Numbered from the stretch's first letter, positions 1 to 9,659 are shown. The stretch: DNA of 64,000 nt from Methylophilus sp. 42 (GCF_000384155.1 NZ_KB913031.1:620001-684000); one strand, 5' to 3'. Translations and numbers: made by a program. Notes: generated from the sequence alone by a model not told the origin.

Positions 1-2483
1 GTAAAATTGGTGCCGAGCCTGCCACGCCTAATCAGCAGTTGGCGTTTACGGTAACGGCTAAAGGGCGCTTAATTGAGCCTGAAGAGTTTGGTAATATCAT
101 TATCCGTGCGCAAGGCCCTAACGGCGTCCTGCGCCTGAAGGATGTGGCGCGTATTGAGTTGGGCGCACAAACCTATAACGTGGCTTCTGCACTGAATGGG
201 CAGCCTGGTGTAGCGTTACCTATCTTCTTGCAAAGCGGCGCCAATGCGCTGGAAACTGCCGAAGCCATCAAGGCCAAAGTGGACGAACTGAAGCTGAAGT
301 TCCCGGAAGGCATGGATTACAACATTCCTTACGACACCAGTGACTTTGTGAAAGCCACCATCAAGGAAGTGTTTCATACCTTTGGTGAAGCGCTGATCCT
401 GGTGGTGCTGGTGGTGTTCCTGTTCCTGCAGAGCTGGCGCGCGACCTTGATTCCGATGATTGCCGTGCCAATTTCGATTGTTGGTACGTTTGCCGGCCTC
501 TATCTGTTTGGATTCTCAATCAACCTGCTGACGCTGTTTGCCATGATTCTGGCGATTGGTATCGTGGTGGATGATGCGATTGTGGTGCTGGAAAACACCG
601 AACGCTTGATGAAGGAAGAAAACCTCAATCCTTTACATGCGGCAATCAAGTCTATCGCTCAGGTACAAGCGGCGGTGGTGGCGATTGTGCTGGTGTTGTG
701 TGCGGTGTTCGTGCCGGTGGCTTTCCAGGGTGGTATCGCCGGTGAGTTGTATCGCCAGTTTGCGGTCACGGTGGCCATTTCTGTGGTGATTTCAGGCGTG
801 GTAGCGTTGACGCTGACGCCAGCCCTGTGTGCCATGATTTTGAAAAATGGCCACCATGAAAATGCCTTTTTCAGGAAATTTAACCGTGGCTTTAGCCGCT
901 TGACCAACCTGTACACCGGTACCGTTAACCTGACCCTGCATCACAAGATTATTGGTGCCGTAGTGTTCGGTGCCATGGTAGTGGTCATGATTTTCCTGTT
1001 CCGTGCAGTACCGGGTGGGTTTGTACCACCAGAGGATCAGGGCTATGTGATCAGTATCGTCGTGATGCCCGATGGCGCAACCTTGAAGCGTACGTCACAA
1101 ACCACGGAAAACATCCGTGCGACTATCGCTAAAGATCCGGCAACGGCGCATGAGTTTGCGGTGAACGGCTTTGAATTGCTGACAGGCGCGAACAAAACCA
1201 ATGCTGCGACCATGTTTGTGCGTATGACAGACTGGGATCAACGTACCACCAATGCTGACCAAATGGTGGGTAAATTGATTGGCATCGGCATGAGCCAGCC
1301 AGATGGCTTGAGCTTTGCCGTGAACCCGCCTGCGATTCGTGGCTTGGGTTCTGCCGGTGGTTTTGAAGTGTATGTACAAAGCCATGGCGATACCGATCCG
1401 ATCAAGTTGGCGCAGGTCATGAATAACTTTATGGATGCGATGCGTGCGAGCCCGCAATTGACCGGTATTAACAGCTTCTTCCGGCCGACCGTGCCTCAGT
1501 TGTTTATTGAGGTCGATGAAGCCAAAGCGCTGTCACAAAACGTGAAAATTGCGGATATTTATGCCACCTTGCAAAGTACCATGGGGTCGCTCTACGTCAA
1601 CGACTTTAACCGTAGTGGCCGTACCTACCGCGTGCAGTTGCAAGCGGAGGCTGAGTACCGCATGAAGCCGGAAGACTTAGGCAAAGTGTATGTACGTAGC
1701 CAGCCAACGGCCGAAAATCCGGACGGCAATATGGTGCCTATGTCGGCATTGGCGAAGGTCAGCAATATTGTTGGTGCCGAGCAACTTGAGCGCTACAACG
1801 GCCTGCTGTCTGCCAAAGTGTTTGGTAGCGGTGCGCCTGGCGTGAGCTCGGGTGATGCGATCAAACTGGTGGAAAAAATTGCCAAGGAAAACCTGCCGGA
1901 TGGCTACCAGATTGCCTGGACTGGCCAAGCCTACCAGGAAAATCGTACTGGTTCCGCTGCGCTGGTAGCCTTTGCCTTCGCGACCATTATGGTGTTCCTG
2001 ATCCTGGCCGCGCAGTTTGAGACCTGGGCATTGCCATTGGCAGTGATTATGGCGATTCCATTTGCGATGACAGGTGCGTTGATTGCCGTGCTGACACGTG
2101 GCATGAACAACGATATCTACTTCCAGATTGGCTTGATTACCCTGATCGGCCTGGCGGCGAAAAACGCCATCCTGATTGTGGAATTTGCGTCACAGAAAAT
2201 GGAAGAAGGCATGCCGTTGGCTGAAGCTGCACTGGAAGCAGCCCGTCTGCGTTTCAGACCGATCGTGATGACGTCGATGGCGTTTATGCTGGGGATTATC
2301 CCGCTGGTATTCGCGACCGGGGCAGGTGCGGCAGCCCGTCAGTCTATGGGTACTGGTGTGTTTGGCGGTATGTTGCTGGCAACGTTTATTGCCACCATCT
2401 TTATCCCGTTATTCTTTACCTGGTTGACCAATGAGAAAAAGGTTCGTCACCATGGGCACATTGTAGAAGAGGAATCGGTATGA
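1..2483 (+). CDS. RND multidrug efflux transporter, AcrB/MexB type (5' end outside window)
   Basis: The frame is open from base 3 at the window edge without a start, so only the C-terminal ~826 residues are present; complete AcrB-type pumps have about 1,050. These proteins are proton-driven inner-membrane pumps of tripartite drug-efflux systems. The visible part begins in the porter domain (GAEPATPNQQL), continues through the first membrane block with the paired acidic residues of TM4 (GIVVDDAIVVLEN), the second periplasmic domain, and the last membrane block including LAAKNAILIVEF, whose lysine belongs to the proton relay. The stop overlaps the next start as ATGA, so it is coupled to the outer-membrane factor gene. 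The periplasmic adaptor gene is presumably just upstream, outside the window. Substrate cannot be told. Confidence 0.95.
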   Translation, partial: KIGAEPATPNQQLAFTVTAKGRLIEPEEFGNIIIRAQGPNGVLRLKDVARIELGAQTYNVASALNGQPGVALPIFLQSGANALETAEAIKAKVDELKLKFPEGMDYNIPYDTSDFVKATIKEVFHTFGEALILVVLVVFLFLQSWRATLIPMIAVPISIVGTFAGLYLFGFSINLLTLFAMILAIGIVVDDAIVVLENTERLMKEENLNPLHAAIKSIAQVQAAVVAIVLVLCAVFVPVAFQGGIAGELYRQFAVTVAISVVISGVVALTLTPALCAMILKNGHHENAFFRKFNRGFSRLTNLYTGTVNLTLHHKIIGAVVFGAMVVVMIFLFRAVPGGFVPPEDQGYVISIVVMPDGATLKRTSQTTENIRATIAKDPATAHEFAVNGFELLTGANKTNAATMFVRMTDWDQRTTNADQMVGKLIGIGMSQPDGLSFAVNPPAIRGLGSAGGFEVYVQSHGDTDPIKLAQVMNNFMDAMRASPQLTGINSFFRPTVPQLFIEVDEAKALSQNVKIADIYATLQSTMGSLYVNDFNRSGRTYRVQLQAEAEYRMKPEDLGKVYVRSQPTAENPDGNMVPMSALAKVSNIVGAEQLERYNGLLSAKVFGSGAPGVSSGDAIKLVEKIAKENLPDGYQIAWTGQAYQENRTGSAALVAFAFATIMVFLILAAQFETWALPLAVIMAIPFAMTGALIAVLTRGMNNDIYFQIGLITLIGLAAKNAILIVEFASQKMEEGMPLAEAALEAARLRFRPIVMTSMAFMLGIIPLVFATGAGAAARQSMGTGVFGGMLLATFIATIFIPLFFTWLTNEKKVRHHGHIVEEESV

Positions 2484-3943
2484 AACCGACAATGAAAATT
2501 GCATTAAAACCGTTACAGCGATCATTGCTGCTGGGGTTGTTGACCTTGTCCATGACCGGTTGCCAGATGCTGGGTGATTTGTATTCGCGTCCTGCACCGC
2601 AGTTGCCAGCTCAATATGGCGCTGCGGGTGCTGACGCACTCAGTACCGAGCAGCAACTGGCGTTGCAGCAATGGTGGACACTGTTTAATGACAGCCAGTT
2701 AAACCAGTTGGTAGACGCTGCGCTGGCCAAAAACAATAACGTGCAACTGGCTGTGGCACGCATTGAAGAGGCCGATGCCCAAATGCGTGAGATTGGCGCC
2801 AACCTGTTGCCTACCGTCACCGCAACAGGTTCCGGTTTACGCAACCGTGTCACCGAGTCCGGTGTGTTCCCGGTGTTTGGCAACAACCCGCGTAAAACCT
2901 ACAAAGTCGGTTTGAACGGCAGTTATGAGCTGGACCTGTGGGGCAAACTGCGCCGTGCCAATGAAGCTGCGCGTGCGCAGCTGTTGGCAACGCGTTATGC
3001 CAAAGAGGCGGTGACTTGGTCATTGTCCAGCCTGGTGGCCAATCACTATCTGATGATACGCAGTTTGGATGCGCAATTGCTGGTCAATACGCAAAACCTG
3101 AAAACCGCACAGGACAGCCTGGACCTGGCCAAACGTCGGGTGGAAGGTGGCGTGTCTACCATTCTGGACGCACATCAGGCGGAGCTGGTCGTCACCACGC
3201 TGCAAACGCAGACGCTGGAATTGAAGCGCTTGCGCGCTTTGAGTGAGCATCAGATTGGTTTGCTGACCAATGATCTTGGTCTGAAAATCGCGGCGGGTGA
3301 CCTGATGGCGATGCCAACCCCTCCAGTCGCACCAACCGGTCTGCCTTCAGCACTGATGGAAGCCCGGCCGGACGTGCGCCAGGCAGAGCAGGACATGGTG
3401 TCAGCCAATGCCAATATTGCCGTGGCACGCGCGGCGTTTTACCCAAGTATCTCGCTATCCACCACTTATGGTGGTGAAAGTATCGCGCTGAATAACTTGC
3501 TGAAATCGCCTGCACGTGTCTGGTCACTTGGTTTGGATATCAGTATGCCGATTTTCAACGGCGGCCGCTTGAATGCACGTCTGGATCAGGCGACAGCGCA
3601 GCAAAAACAAGTGCTGGCAACTTATCAGAACACCTTGCAAACCGCGTTTACCGAAGTTAGCGATGCACTGGTGAATGCGCAACAATACCGTGAGCAAGAA
3701 GCCTTGGCCGAGTCCAAGGAAAAAACCACTGGCAATATTCTGCGCGTGGCGAAAAACCGCTATGAGGCAGGCTATACCAGCTACCTGGAAGTGCTGGATG
3801 CACAGCGTAACCATAATGAGGCTACGCAGGCTGTGGTGCAGAGCCGCCAGAATACGCTGACCGCGTCGGTGGACCTGTTCAAGGCTCTGGGCGGTGGCTG
3901 GAAGCCTGAAAGTGTCACTGCCGAGGCTGAGGCTAAAAAATAA
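2480..3943 (+). CDS. Outer-membrane efflux lipoprotein, NodT/OprM family
   Basis: Encodes 487 residues, normal for OprM-type outer-membrane channels that form trimeric tunnels for RND pumps. The N-terminus is a lipoprotein signal with lipobox SMTGC and the acylated cysteine at position 28. Two copies of the outer-membrane efflux repeat follow (about 65-260 and 290-475), with the typical ARPDVRQAE and the closing YLEVLDAQRN motifs. It overlaps the pump gene by 4 bp and is followed by a strong terminator, so it is the last gene of the efflux operon. Confidence 0.95.
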   Translation: MKPTMKIALKPLQRSLLLGLLTLSMTGCQMLGDLYSRPAPQLPAQYGAAGADALSTEQQLALQQWWTLFNDSQLNQLVDAALAKNNNVQLAVARIEEADAQMREIGANLLPTVTATGSGLRNRVTESGVFPVFGNNPRKTYKVGLNGSYELDLWGKLRRANEAARAQLLATRYAKEAVTWSLSSLVANHYLMIRSLDAQLLVNTQNLKTAQDSLDLAKRRVEGGVSTILDAHQAELVVTTLQTQTLELKRLRALSEHQIGLLTNDLGLKIAAGDLMAMPTPPVAPTGLPSALMEARPDVRQAEQDMVSANANIAVARAAFYPSISLSTTYGGESIALNNLLKSPARVWSLGLDISMPIFNGGRLNARLDQATAQQKQVLATYQNTLQTAFTEVSDALVNAQQYREQEALAESKEKTTGNILRVAKNRYEAGYTSYLEVLDAQRNHNEATQAVVQSRQNTLTASVDLFKALGGGWKPESVTAEAEAKK

Positions 3944-3981
3944 TGTCCTAAACAGTCATTCTTTGAGTATGTGTGAGCTAG

Positions 3982-4015
3982 CCGGGGTAACGAGAGATCG
4001 TTACCCCGGTTTTTT
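3982..4015 (+). terminator. Rho-independent terminator of the efflux operon
   Basis: A perfect 11-bp stem (CCGGGGTAACG at 3982-3992 with its complement at 3999-4009), a 6-nt loop and a T tract (4010-4015), starting 38 bp after the outer-membrane factor stop. Confidence 0.92.
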
Positions 4016-4056
4016 ATTGGCTAGGCAAAACCTGGCGACAGCCTTAAGATGCCGGC

Positions 4057-5331
4057 ATGACGACACCTTCATTAAAGCATATTGCCTTTGCCAGCTTTAT
4101 CGGCACCGCCATCGAGTTTTACGATTTTTATATTTATGCCATGGCCGCTGCGCTGGTGATCGGGCAGGTATTTTTTCCTGCCAGTGATCCGGCCATACAA
4201 TCGCTGAATGCGCTGCTCACCTTTGGCCTGGCTTTTATTGCGCGGCCGGTAGGCGCATTATTATTTGGTCACTTTGGTGACCGTATTGGCCGTAAGTCAA
4301 CACTGGCCGCTTCTTTGCTGGTAATGGGGAGCGCCACCTTTTTGATTGGTCTGCTACCAGGCTATGCCAGCTGGGGCGTCTGGGCGCCAGTCGTGCTTTG
4401 CTTGCTCAGGTTCGCACAAGGTATCGGCCTGGGGGGCGAGTGGGCGGGGGCGGCCTTGCTGGCCACCGAGTACGCGCCTGCGAACAAGCGGGGCTGGTAT
4501 GGAATGTTTCCGCAACTGGGGCCGTCGATCGGTTTTCTGCTGGCCACGTTGACATTTCTAGCCCTGAGTCTTGGCCTGAGCGAAGCCCAGTTTGAACAAT
4601 GGGGTTGGCGTGTGCCGTTTATCATCAGCGCGGCGCTGGTGATGGTGGGCTTATATGTCAGGTTTAAACTGGCTGAAACGCCGGTATTTGCACAGGCGCA
4701 GTCCGCACAGCATTTACACCGCTGGCCGTTGAAAGCCTTGTTGCTGCAACATGGGCGCGCCATTGTATTGGGGGCGCTGGCCATGGGCGTGTGTTATCAC
4801 CTGTTTTACACGGCAACGGTGTTTTGCCTGAGCTATGGCACACAGACCCTGCATATCGCGCGGCCAGTGTTTTTGAGTTTGTTATGCGTGGCCGTCATCG
4901 GCATGGCACTCGCGACACCGCTTGCGGCCTGGTGGGCAGACCGTGTTGGCAGGCGCCCGGTGCTGATGTGCGGGCAAGTGCTGGCACTGTTGCTGGGCTT
5001 TGCGCTGTCGCCACTGTTGGGGAGCGGCGATTGGTTATGGATATTGCTGTTTTTATTCTCAGCGTTGTTTTTGATGGGGGTGACGTTCGCCCCCATGGGC
5101 GCATTTTTGCCCGAGCAGTTCCCGGTAGCCGTGCGCTATAGTGGTGCCGGCCTGAGTTACCAGTTGGGCGGTATTTTAGGCGCGTCTTTTGCGCCAGCGA
5201 TTGCGCAATCCCTGGTGCAGCAGGGAGGCTTACCCTGGGTGGGCGCCTATATGTCGCTGATGGCGCTTATCAGCCTGTTAGCGGTGTGGCGAATGACATC
5301 GCCTGCCGCGCTGCAAGACGTCACTGCGTAG
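4057..5331 (+). CDS. MFS transporter, metabolite:H+ symporter (MHS) family
   Basis: A 424-residue protein with 12 predicted membrane segments. The start FASFIGTAIEFYDFYIYAM and the cytoplasmic loop GHFGDRIGRKSTL are the signature of the MHS branch of the major facilitator superfamily (ProP, ShiA, KgtP relatives), proton symporters of organic acids or osmolytes. A second loop signature, WADRVGRRPVL, lies after TM8. The substrate cannot be deduced. The gene stands alone between the efflux terminator and lgt. Confidence 0.88.
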   Translation: MTTPSLKHIAFASFIGTAIEFYDFYIYAMAAALVIGQVFFPASDPAIQSLNALLTFGLAFIARPVGALLFGHFGDRIGRKSTLAASLLVMGSATFLIGLLPGYASWGVWAPVVLCLLRFAQGIGLGGEWAGAALLATEYAPANKRGWYGMFPQLGPSIGFLLATLTFLALSLGLSEAQFEQWGWRVPFIISAALVMVGLYVRFKLAETPVFAQAQSAQHLHRWPLKALLLQHGRAIVLGALAMGVCYHLFYTATVFCLSYGTQTLHIARPVFLSLLCVAVIGMALATPLAAWWADRVGRRPVLMCGQVLALLLGFALSPLLGSGDWLWILLFLFSALFLMGVTFAPMGAFLPEQFPVAVRYSGAGLSYQLGGILGASFAPAIAQSLVQQGGLPWVGAYMSLMALISLLAVWRMTSPAALQDVTA

Positions 5332-5345
5332 GCGTGGCGAGCAGG

Positions 5346-5351
5346 TATAAT
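5346..5351 (+). promoter_or_regulatory. Possible -10 element for lgt
   Basis: A perfect TATAAT lies 25 bp before the lgt start in the short gap after the MFS gene. No good -35 hexamer is at the right distance (TCACTG at 19 bp is the best), so the promoter is tentative. Confidence 0.35.
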
Positions 5352-5376
5352 GCAGTTTTTTTCACGGTGATACGGC

Positions 5377-6168
5377 ATGTTTACCCATCCGGGCTTTAAC
5401 CCCATCGCATTGCAAATTGGCAGTTTCGGCATTCATTGGTATGGCCTGATGTACCTGGTCGGCTTTTTTGGCGGCTTGTGGCTGGGGCAATACCAGGTCA
5501 AGCGCTTGCGCAAGCTGGATTCAGCCTCTCCCTGGCAGGAACGCGACCCGGACGATATGCTGTTTTATATTGCGCTGGGTGTGGTGTTTGGTGGTCGTTT
5601 GGGCTATGTGCTGTTTTATCAACCGGCTTATTTTCTGCAACATCCGCTAGAGATTTTTGCCTTGTGGCAGGGCGGTATGTCGTTTCACGGCGGCTTTATT
5701 GGCGTAATGGTGGCAATGGCGCTGTTTGCGCGCAAACGTGGCGTGATTTGGTTGCAACTGATGGATTTTGTGGCGCCTTTAGTGCCGATTGGCCTTGGCG
5801 CGGGGCGACTGGGTAATTTTATCAATGCCGAGTTATGGGGGCGTCCGACCAACGCCGATTGGGGCATGGTGTTTCCTGCGGTGGACCAGGTGGCCCGCCA
5901 TCCGTCGCAGTTGTATGAATTTGCGCTGGAGGGCATTGTGTTGTTCCTGGTGTTATGGACGTTCGCGGGTAAAAAACGCCCCATCGGCGCAATCTCTGCC
6001 TTGTTCCTGCTCTGTTATGGCAGCTTCCGTTTTATTGTCGAATTCACCCGTGAACCGGACAGCTTTCTAGGGTTGCTGTCTCTGGGCCTGAGTATGGGGC
6101 AGTGGTTATGCGTGCCCATGATCCTGGTCGGGCTGGGCATGATGCGCTGGGCCTACCGTAAACCCTAA
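5377..6168 (+). CDS. lgt: Prolipoprotein diacylglyceryl transferase
   Basis: Lgt moves the diacylglyceryl group from phosphatidylglycerol to the lipobox cysteine of prolipoproteins at the inner membrane, the first step of lipoprotein maturation. The 263-residue polytopic protein has the family signatures [19 protein letters not shown] with the essential histidine, and [18 protein letters not shown] with the conserved arginine-asparagine core, plus RHPSQLYEF. Length is as in E. coli Lgt with a shorter C-terminus. The window has lipoprotein clients: the efflux outer-membrane factor and MshL. It converges with the next gene and overlaps it by 4 bp. Confidence 0.97.
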   Translation: MFTHPGFNPIALQIGSFGIHWYGLMYLVGFFGGLWLGQYQVKRLRKLDSASPWQERDPDDMLFYIALGVVFGGRLGYVLFYQPAYFLQHPLEIFALWQGGMSFHGGFIGVMVAMALFARKRGVIWLQLMDFVAPLVPIGLGAGRLGNFINAELWGRPTNADWGMVFPAVDQVARHPSQLYEFALEGIVLFLVLWTFAGKKRPIGAISALFLLCYGSFRFIVEFTREPDSFLGLLSLGLSMGQWLCVPMILVGLGMMRWAYRKP

Positions 6169-6443
6169 TGGCCAGGCGTCTCTGGCTGGGTCGCCAATTC
6201 TAGTGCACTCAGCCAGCGTATGGCATATTCACGCGGCTGTTCGGCATCGCCGCACATTTCCAGGCTGGGTTGCAAGCCGCCACAAAAATCCGGGCGCTCG
6301 GGTTGACCAAACAGTTTGCACCGGAATAATTCGTCCAGTTGAATGCAGGCCACCCCCGCCGGTTTACCATCAGGCATACCGGGGATCGCACTGGTAATGG
6401 ATGGTGCAATACAACATGCACCGCATTGTGGGCGGCAATCCAT
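6165..6443 (-). CDS. YkgJ-type cysteine-cluster protein
   Basis: Encodes 92 residues opening with CRPQCGACC and carrying further cysteines at VACIQL, RCKLFG, DFCGG and EMCG, the pattern of the small YkgJ/UPF0153 group predicted to bind zinc or an iron-sulfur cluster. The function of these proteins is unknown. It starts 6 bp after the stop of the MoaB/CinA-type gene on the same strand, so both are probably one transcript; its 3' end overlaps lgt on the other strand. Confidence 0.82.
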   Translation of the reverse strand: MDCRPQCGACCIAPSITSAIPGMPDGKPAGVACIQLDELFRCKLFGQPERPDFCGGLQPSLEMCGDAEQPREYAIRWLSALELATQPETPGH

Positions 6444-6449
6444 CGCGAT

Positions 6450-7190
6450 TTATACCTCTACCCAGGGGTAGCCAAGCGCCGACACGCCAGCTTTCAGGTC
6501 TTGCATGGCCTGTTTGACCAATGCACTTTGCCCTTTCATGCCGACCTCAGTGGTGCGGCGCTGATTGGTGCGCGGCAGGCTGAACAATTTCAGCATGGGA
6601 TACTGGCTTAACATCTGGTGCATTAAATCAATCAGGTCACTTTCCCCCGCCTCGGTGACCACAATGGCTTGTTCCAGGTAGTCTGCCGTATGAAACAGAT
6701 CGCTGTAATACGTCTCGAGTACCCATTCCACCATGGGGTGGGCCATTTCAGGAAAGCCCGGCACAAAGTAATGCTGATTCAGGCTGAATCCGGCCACGCG
6801 ATTAATTGGGTTGGGAATCAAGTCGCAGCCTTGTGGAAAGTCGGCCATCAGCACCCGTTTAGGGTAAGCGCCTGCGCCATACTGCGCCTCGATATTGGCA
6901 ACGGCGCCTGCATGGCGCTCAATCGCCACGCCTGCGGCCGCGGCCGCACATTGTCGCGTATGGTCATCCGGCGTGGCACCAATACCGCCAAAACTGAACA
7001 CGACATCACCGCGAGCCATACTGGCTTTGAGGTGACTGGTGATCTGGTCGGGTATATCACCAATAAAATGTGCCCAACTCAATTGCAAACCGCGGGCTGA
7101 CAACAGCGAAATCACTTTGCCAAGATGCGCATCCTGGCGTTTGCCGGACAGGATTTCATCGCCAATGATATAAATGCCGAACTGATTCAT
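6450..7190 (-). CDS. Molybdopterin-binding (MoaB/CinA N-terminal) domain protein
   Basis: I place the start at the ATG at 7190 (246 residues) because the conserved domain begins right there with FGIYIIGDEILSGKR; the frame stays open to 7295 but that extension resembles nothing. The fold is that of MoaB/MogA and the N-terminal half of CinA: GDEILSG, a glycine-rich FSFGGIGATPDDHT turn and PGFPEMA. It lacks the CinA C-terminal amidase, so it is a stand-alone member of the competence/damage-inducible family, whose role is unsettled (nucleotide or cofactor hydrolysis has been proposed). Upstream partner of the cysteine-cluster gene. Confidence 0.85.
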   Translation of the reverse strand: MNQFGIYIIGDEILSGKRQDAHLGKVISLLSARGLQLSWAHFIGDIPDQITSHLKASMARGDVVFSFGGIGATPDDHTRQCAAAAAGVAIERHAGAVANIEAQYGAGAYPKRVLMADFPQGCDLIPNPINRVAGFSLNQHYFVPGFPEMAHPMVEWVLETYYSDLFHTADYLEQAIVVTEAGESDLIDLMHQMLSQYPMLKLFSLPRTNQRRTTEVGMKGQSALVKQAMQDLKAGVSALGYPWVEV

Positions 7191-7365
7191 GGTTAATTTG
7201 CGTAAATGTGTTTTGAAAGTGTTTTTCAAGGTCATCATAATACCAGTGAGCGCTTTTAAATTTATGTCACTGTGATGCATGCACACTAAATTCAATTAGC
7301 GCCAGCCGTGAGCGCTCAGGTACGGTAATCGATCCGCGCTCCACACCCTGATAAAGTCACCATGC

Positions 7366-7638
7366 GTGATTGGATACCAGCAATTGACGAACTTTTTGTT
7401 TGAAGTTGTGAGTCCAGCAGGTTCTCTCATTCTGTCCCGTTACGAGGGATGGATGGTGGTGTTGTCTTATTTCATTGCTGCAATAGCTTCTATATTGGCC
7501 ATGTACCTGGCTGACTTGGCCCCCCAATTCCAGTTAAAAAGAGATCAGAAAATTGCGCTATTGAGCGGTGCCACGGTATTAGGCGCGGCGGTCTGGAGCA
7601 TGCACTTCCTCGGTATGCTGGCTTCGAGCTTTGCGTGA
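7366..7638 (+). CDS. MHYT-PAS-GGDEF protein, N-terminal fragment (frameshifted)
   Basis: A 90-residue frame from GTG 7366 with the first part of an MHYT membrane sensor domain: helices around 30-50 and 63-85 and the motif WSMHFLGML at 77-85. It stops at TGA 7636-7638 exactly where the next frame starts, one base back (GTGA). Re-reading the G at 7635 would give SFAVTVKYDPLITLLS, the normal sequence at this point of MHYT domains. So this is the 5' part of one gene split by the loss of a single base, or by a sequence error. MHYT domains are thought to bind copper and sense a diatomic gas. Confidence 0.75.
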   Translation: MIGYQQLTNFLFEVVSPAGSLILSRYEGWMVVLSYFIAAIASILAMYLADLAPQFQLKRDQKIALLSGATVLGAAVWSMHFLGMLASSFA

Positions 7639-9059
7639 CCGTTAAATACGATCCGCTCATCACTTTACTCTCTATCTGGCCTGCTTTTGTCGCTTCCTGG
7701 GCTGCCATGCGCTGGATCTCACGCGCTGAAAAAGGCGTCAAGCATTTATGGTTAAGCGGCATGATTATTGGACTGGGGATTGGTATCATGCACTACAGCG
7801 GCATGTTGGCCATACGTACCGCCGCGACTATGACATTCAAACCATGGTGGGTCCTGATTTCTGTGGTGTCTGCCGTGTTGCTTGCGGTGCTTGCATTATG
7901 GTTTGGCCAGCAATGTGAACAATTGCAACGGTTGCGTGCCTGGCGTCATGTCGTCAGCGGGCTGGTGATGGGCGCGGCCATTACGATTATGCATTACATC
8001 GGGATGGCGGCTGCATCATTCGTGGGGATCGCCGAGTTTGCCCGGCCCGTGCCGACGGTAGATCGCTGGTATTTGTCGACGCTGGTGACCTTGGGGACGA
8101 TGATCTTGATCGGCGCCGCTATTGCGCAAAATATGCTTGCCCGGCAGCGCCAGCTTGCCCGCGATTTGCAGTTCAAGGAACACCAAATGCGGGTCATCTT
8201 TCAAAACGCGATTGATGCCATTGTGATTACCGATGCCAAAGGGTTTATCAAAATGGTCAATCGCGCGTTTGAAGGCATGTTTGGCTACCAGGCACAGTTA
8301 ATTATCGGTAAACATATCTCAAAAATGATTCCCGACTGGAAACAATTAAATGCCTATGCCAGAAAACGCAGGCAGCAAGATACTTCTGAAAAAATTGTGG
8401 CGGAACGTCATGGATTTCATGCTGATGGCCATGAAATCCCGCTCAGGATTGCGCTGACGCGGGTCATGGAATATGAGTCGAATTTTTGCATCAGCTTTCT
8501 GATGGATATGACGGCGTTTCACACGCAGCAAAATGCGCTGGAAAAACTGCTGACCGAAGATCCATTGACCGGATTGTTTAACCGGCGTGGCCTGCTGAGC
8601 CTGATGCGCGGTATTGCCAGTGGCGCCCACGCACACAACGTCAGCCGTGGCATGATCTTGCTGTTTCTGGATTTAGACGGCTTTAAGTCAGTCAATGATA
8701 CGCTGGGGCATGCGGCAGGGGATGAAGTCTTGATTACGGTGTCGCAACGTATCCCAAAAGTATTACGTGAAGATGATATGGTGTGCCGGTTTGGGGGTGA
8801 CGAGTTTGTGATTCTGCTCACATTTACTGACCATCCGCGCGTCCTGGCCACCAGGATTGCAGAGAAACTGATCGAATCCATTCAACAGCCGATCCGCTTT
8901 CAATCCGGGCAGGAAATCACGGTGGGTTGCAGCATAGGTGTGGCATTTGCATGGCCACGGAAAAAAGAAGAGATTGAGGCCTTGCTTGAAAAGGCAGATG
9001 CCGCCATGTATCTGGCTAAAAAAGGCAATGCTGGAAAAGTAGTCTTTTCCAGCATTTAG
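7635..9059 (+). CDS. MHYT-PAS-GGDEF diguanylate cyclase, C-terminal fragment
   Basis: Encodes 474 residues: the rest of the MHYT domain (IMHYSGML at 51-58, IMHYIGMA at 118-125), a PAS domain about 185-300 and a GGDEF domain about 305-470. The GGDEF core looks active: DPLTGLFNRRG, then RFGGDEFV, with an RxxD inhibitory site (REDD) five residues before GGDEF, as in enzymes feedback-inhibited by cyclic-di-GMP. Diguanylate cyclases make c-di-GMP from two GTP. Its GTG start lies inside the end of the upstream frame, so coupled translation could still yield an N-terminally broken product. Confidence 0.85.
   Translation: MTVKYDPLITLLSIWPAFVASWAAMRWISRAEKGVKHLWLSGMIIGLGIGIMHYSGMLAIRTAATMTFKPWWVLISVVSAVLLAVLALWFGQQCEQLQRLRAWRHVVSGLVMGAAITIMHYIGMAAASFVGIAEFARPVPTVDRWYLSTLVTLGTMILIGAAIAQNMLARQRQLARDLQFKEHQMRVIFQNAIDAIVITDAKGFIKMVNRAFEGMFGYQAQLIIGKHISKMIPDWKQLNAYARKRRQQDTSEKIVAERHGFHADGHEIPLRIALTRVMEYESNFCISFLMDMTAFHTQQNALEKLLTEDPLTGLFNRRGLLSLMRGIASGAHAHNVSRGMILLFLDLDGFKSVNDTLGHAAGDEVLITVSQRIPKVLREDDMVCRFGGDEFVILLTFTDHPRVLATRIAEKLIESIQQPIRFQSGQEITVGCSIGVAFAWPRKKEEIEALLEKADAAMYLAKKGNAGKVVFSSI
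9027..9056 (+). terminator. Hairpin overlapping the end of the GGDEF gene
   Basis: A perfect 12-bp inverted repeat (AATGCTGGAAAA at 9027-9038 and its complement at 9045-9056, 6-nt loop) occupies the last codons up to the stop. No T tract follows, so it may be a weak terminator or an mRNA 3'-end stabiliser. Confidence 0.4.
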
Positions 9060-9079
9060 TCTGGTACTGCGTGATGCGT

Positions 9080-9319
9080 CTAGGCGGACCTGAGCAAGCG
9101 TGAAATGAAAATCAGGAACACTGCGCCGATGGTGGCCACGATAATACTACCCACCATGCCGCCGCTGGCACTGAGGCCAAGCAAGCCAAACAGCCAGCCG
9201 CCAACGACTGCACCGGCGATGCCCAAAATCAAATCCCAGATCAGGCCAAAACCATCGCCCTTCATAATCAAACCGGCCAACCAACCTGCAATAATGCCAA
9301 CTACAATCGTCCAAAGCAT
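9080..9319 (-). CDS. GlsB/YeaQ/YmgE-family small membrane protein
   Basis: A 79-residue, three-helix, glycine-rich membrane protein with the family spacing GIIAGWLAGLI, DLILGIAGAVVGGWLFG and the C-terminal hydrophobic helix. These transglycosylase-associated-like proteins are induced by envelope or general stress; their action is unknown. An AAGGGAG ribosome-binding site lies 6 bp before the ATG. Likely its own transcript. Confidence 0.88.
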   Translation of the reverse strand: MLWTIVVGIIAGWLAGLIMKGDGFGLIWDLILGIAGAVVGGWLFGLLGLSASGGMVGSIIVATIGAVFLIFISRLLRSA

Positions 9320-9440
9320 GTGAATCTCCCTTGTTGTTGTGATGAAATCGTATGCTAACCAGAACTTCTGGTGTGATCTGTCAGCGGGCGCAGTAAAAGT
9401 CTGTCAGAAAAGACTGGCAAACTTGAGTGATTGGCCAGCG

Positions 9441-9659
9441 TTATTTTTTCAGGCCAACCAGCACCATTGCCACACCGGCCACGAGGACGATGATGCTGAG
9501 TGCTTGCGAAATCTCGACATCTTTAGTGATTTCCGCACTGGCTTCTAACGAGCCGATTTTAGCCACGGTTTCTTTGCTCTCGTAACTAAAGCCTTTGAAC
9601 ACTAATCCGGCCGTACCAAGTGCTATCAAAATAATACCAATCATAAGCGACGATTTCAT
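9441..9659 (-). CDS. Small membrane protein, two helices
   Basis: A 72-residue protein with one hydrophobic helix at each end (about 4-22 and 50-70) and a polar middle (YESKETVAKIGSLEAS). The layout resembles a group of short conserved hypothetical proteins found next to stress-related genes in proteobacteria (DUF3185-like, from memory). An AGGGGA sequence precedes the start. No function can be assigned. Confidence 0.7.
   Translation of the reverse strand: MKSSLMIGIILIALGTAGLVFKGFSYESKETVAKIGSLEASAEITKDVEISQALSIIVLVAGVAMVLVGLKK

Noticed and set aside
7625-7640. Programmed -1 frameshift in the MHYT-GGDEF gene
   Set aside because: No slippery heptamer or downstream structure is visible; a base loss explains it better.
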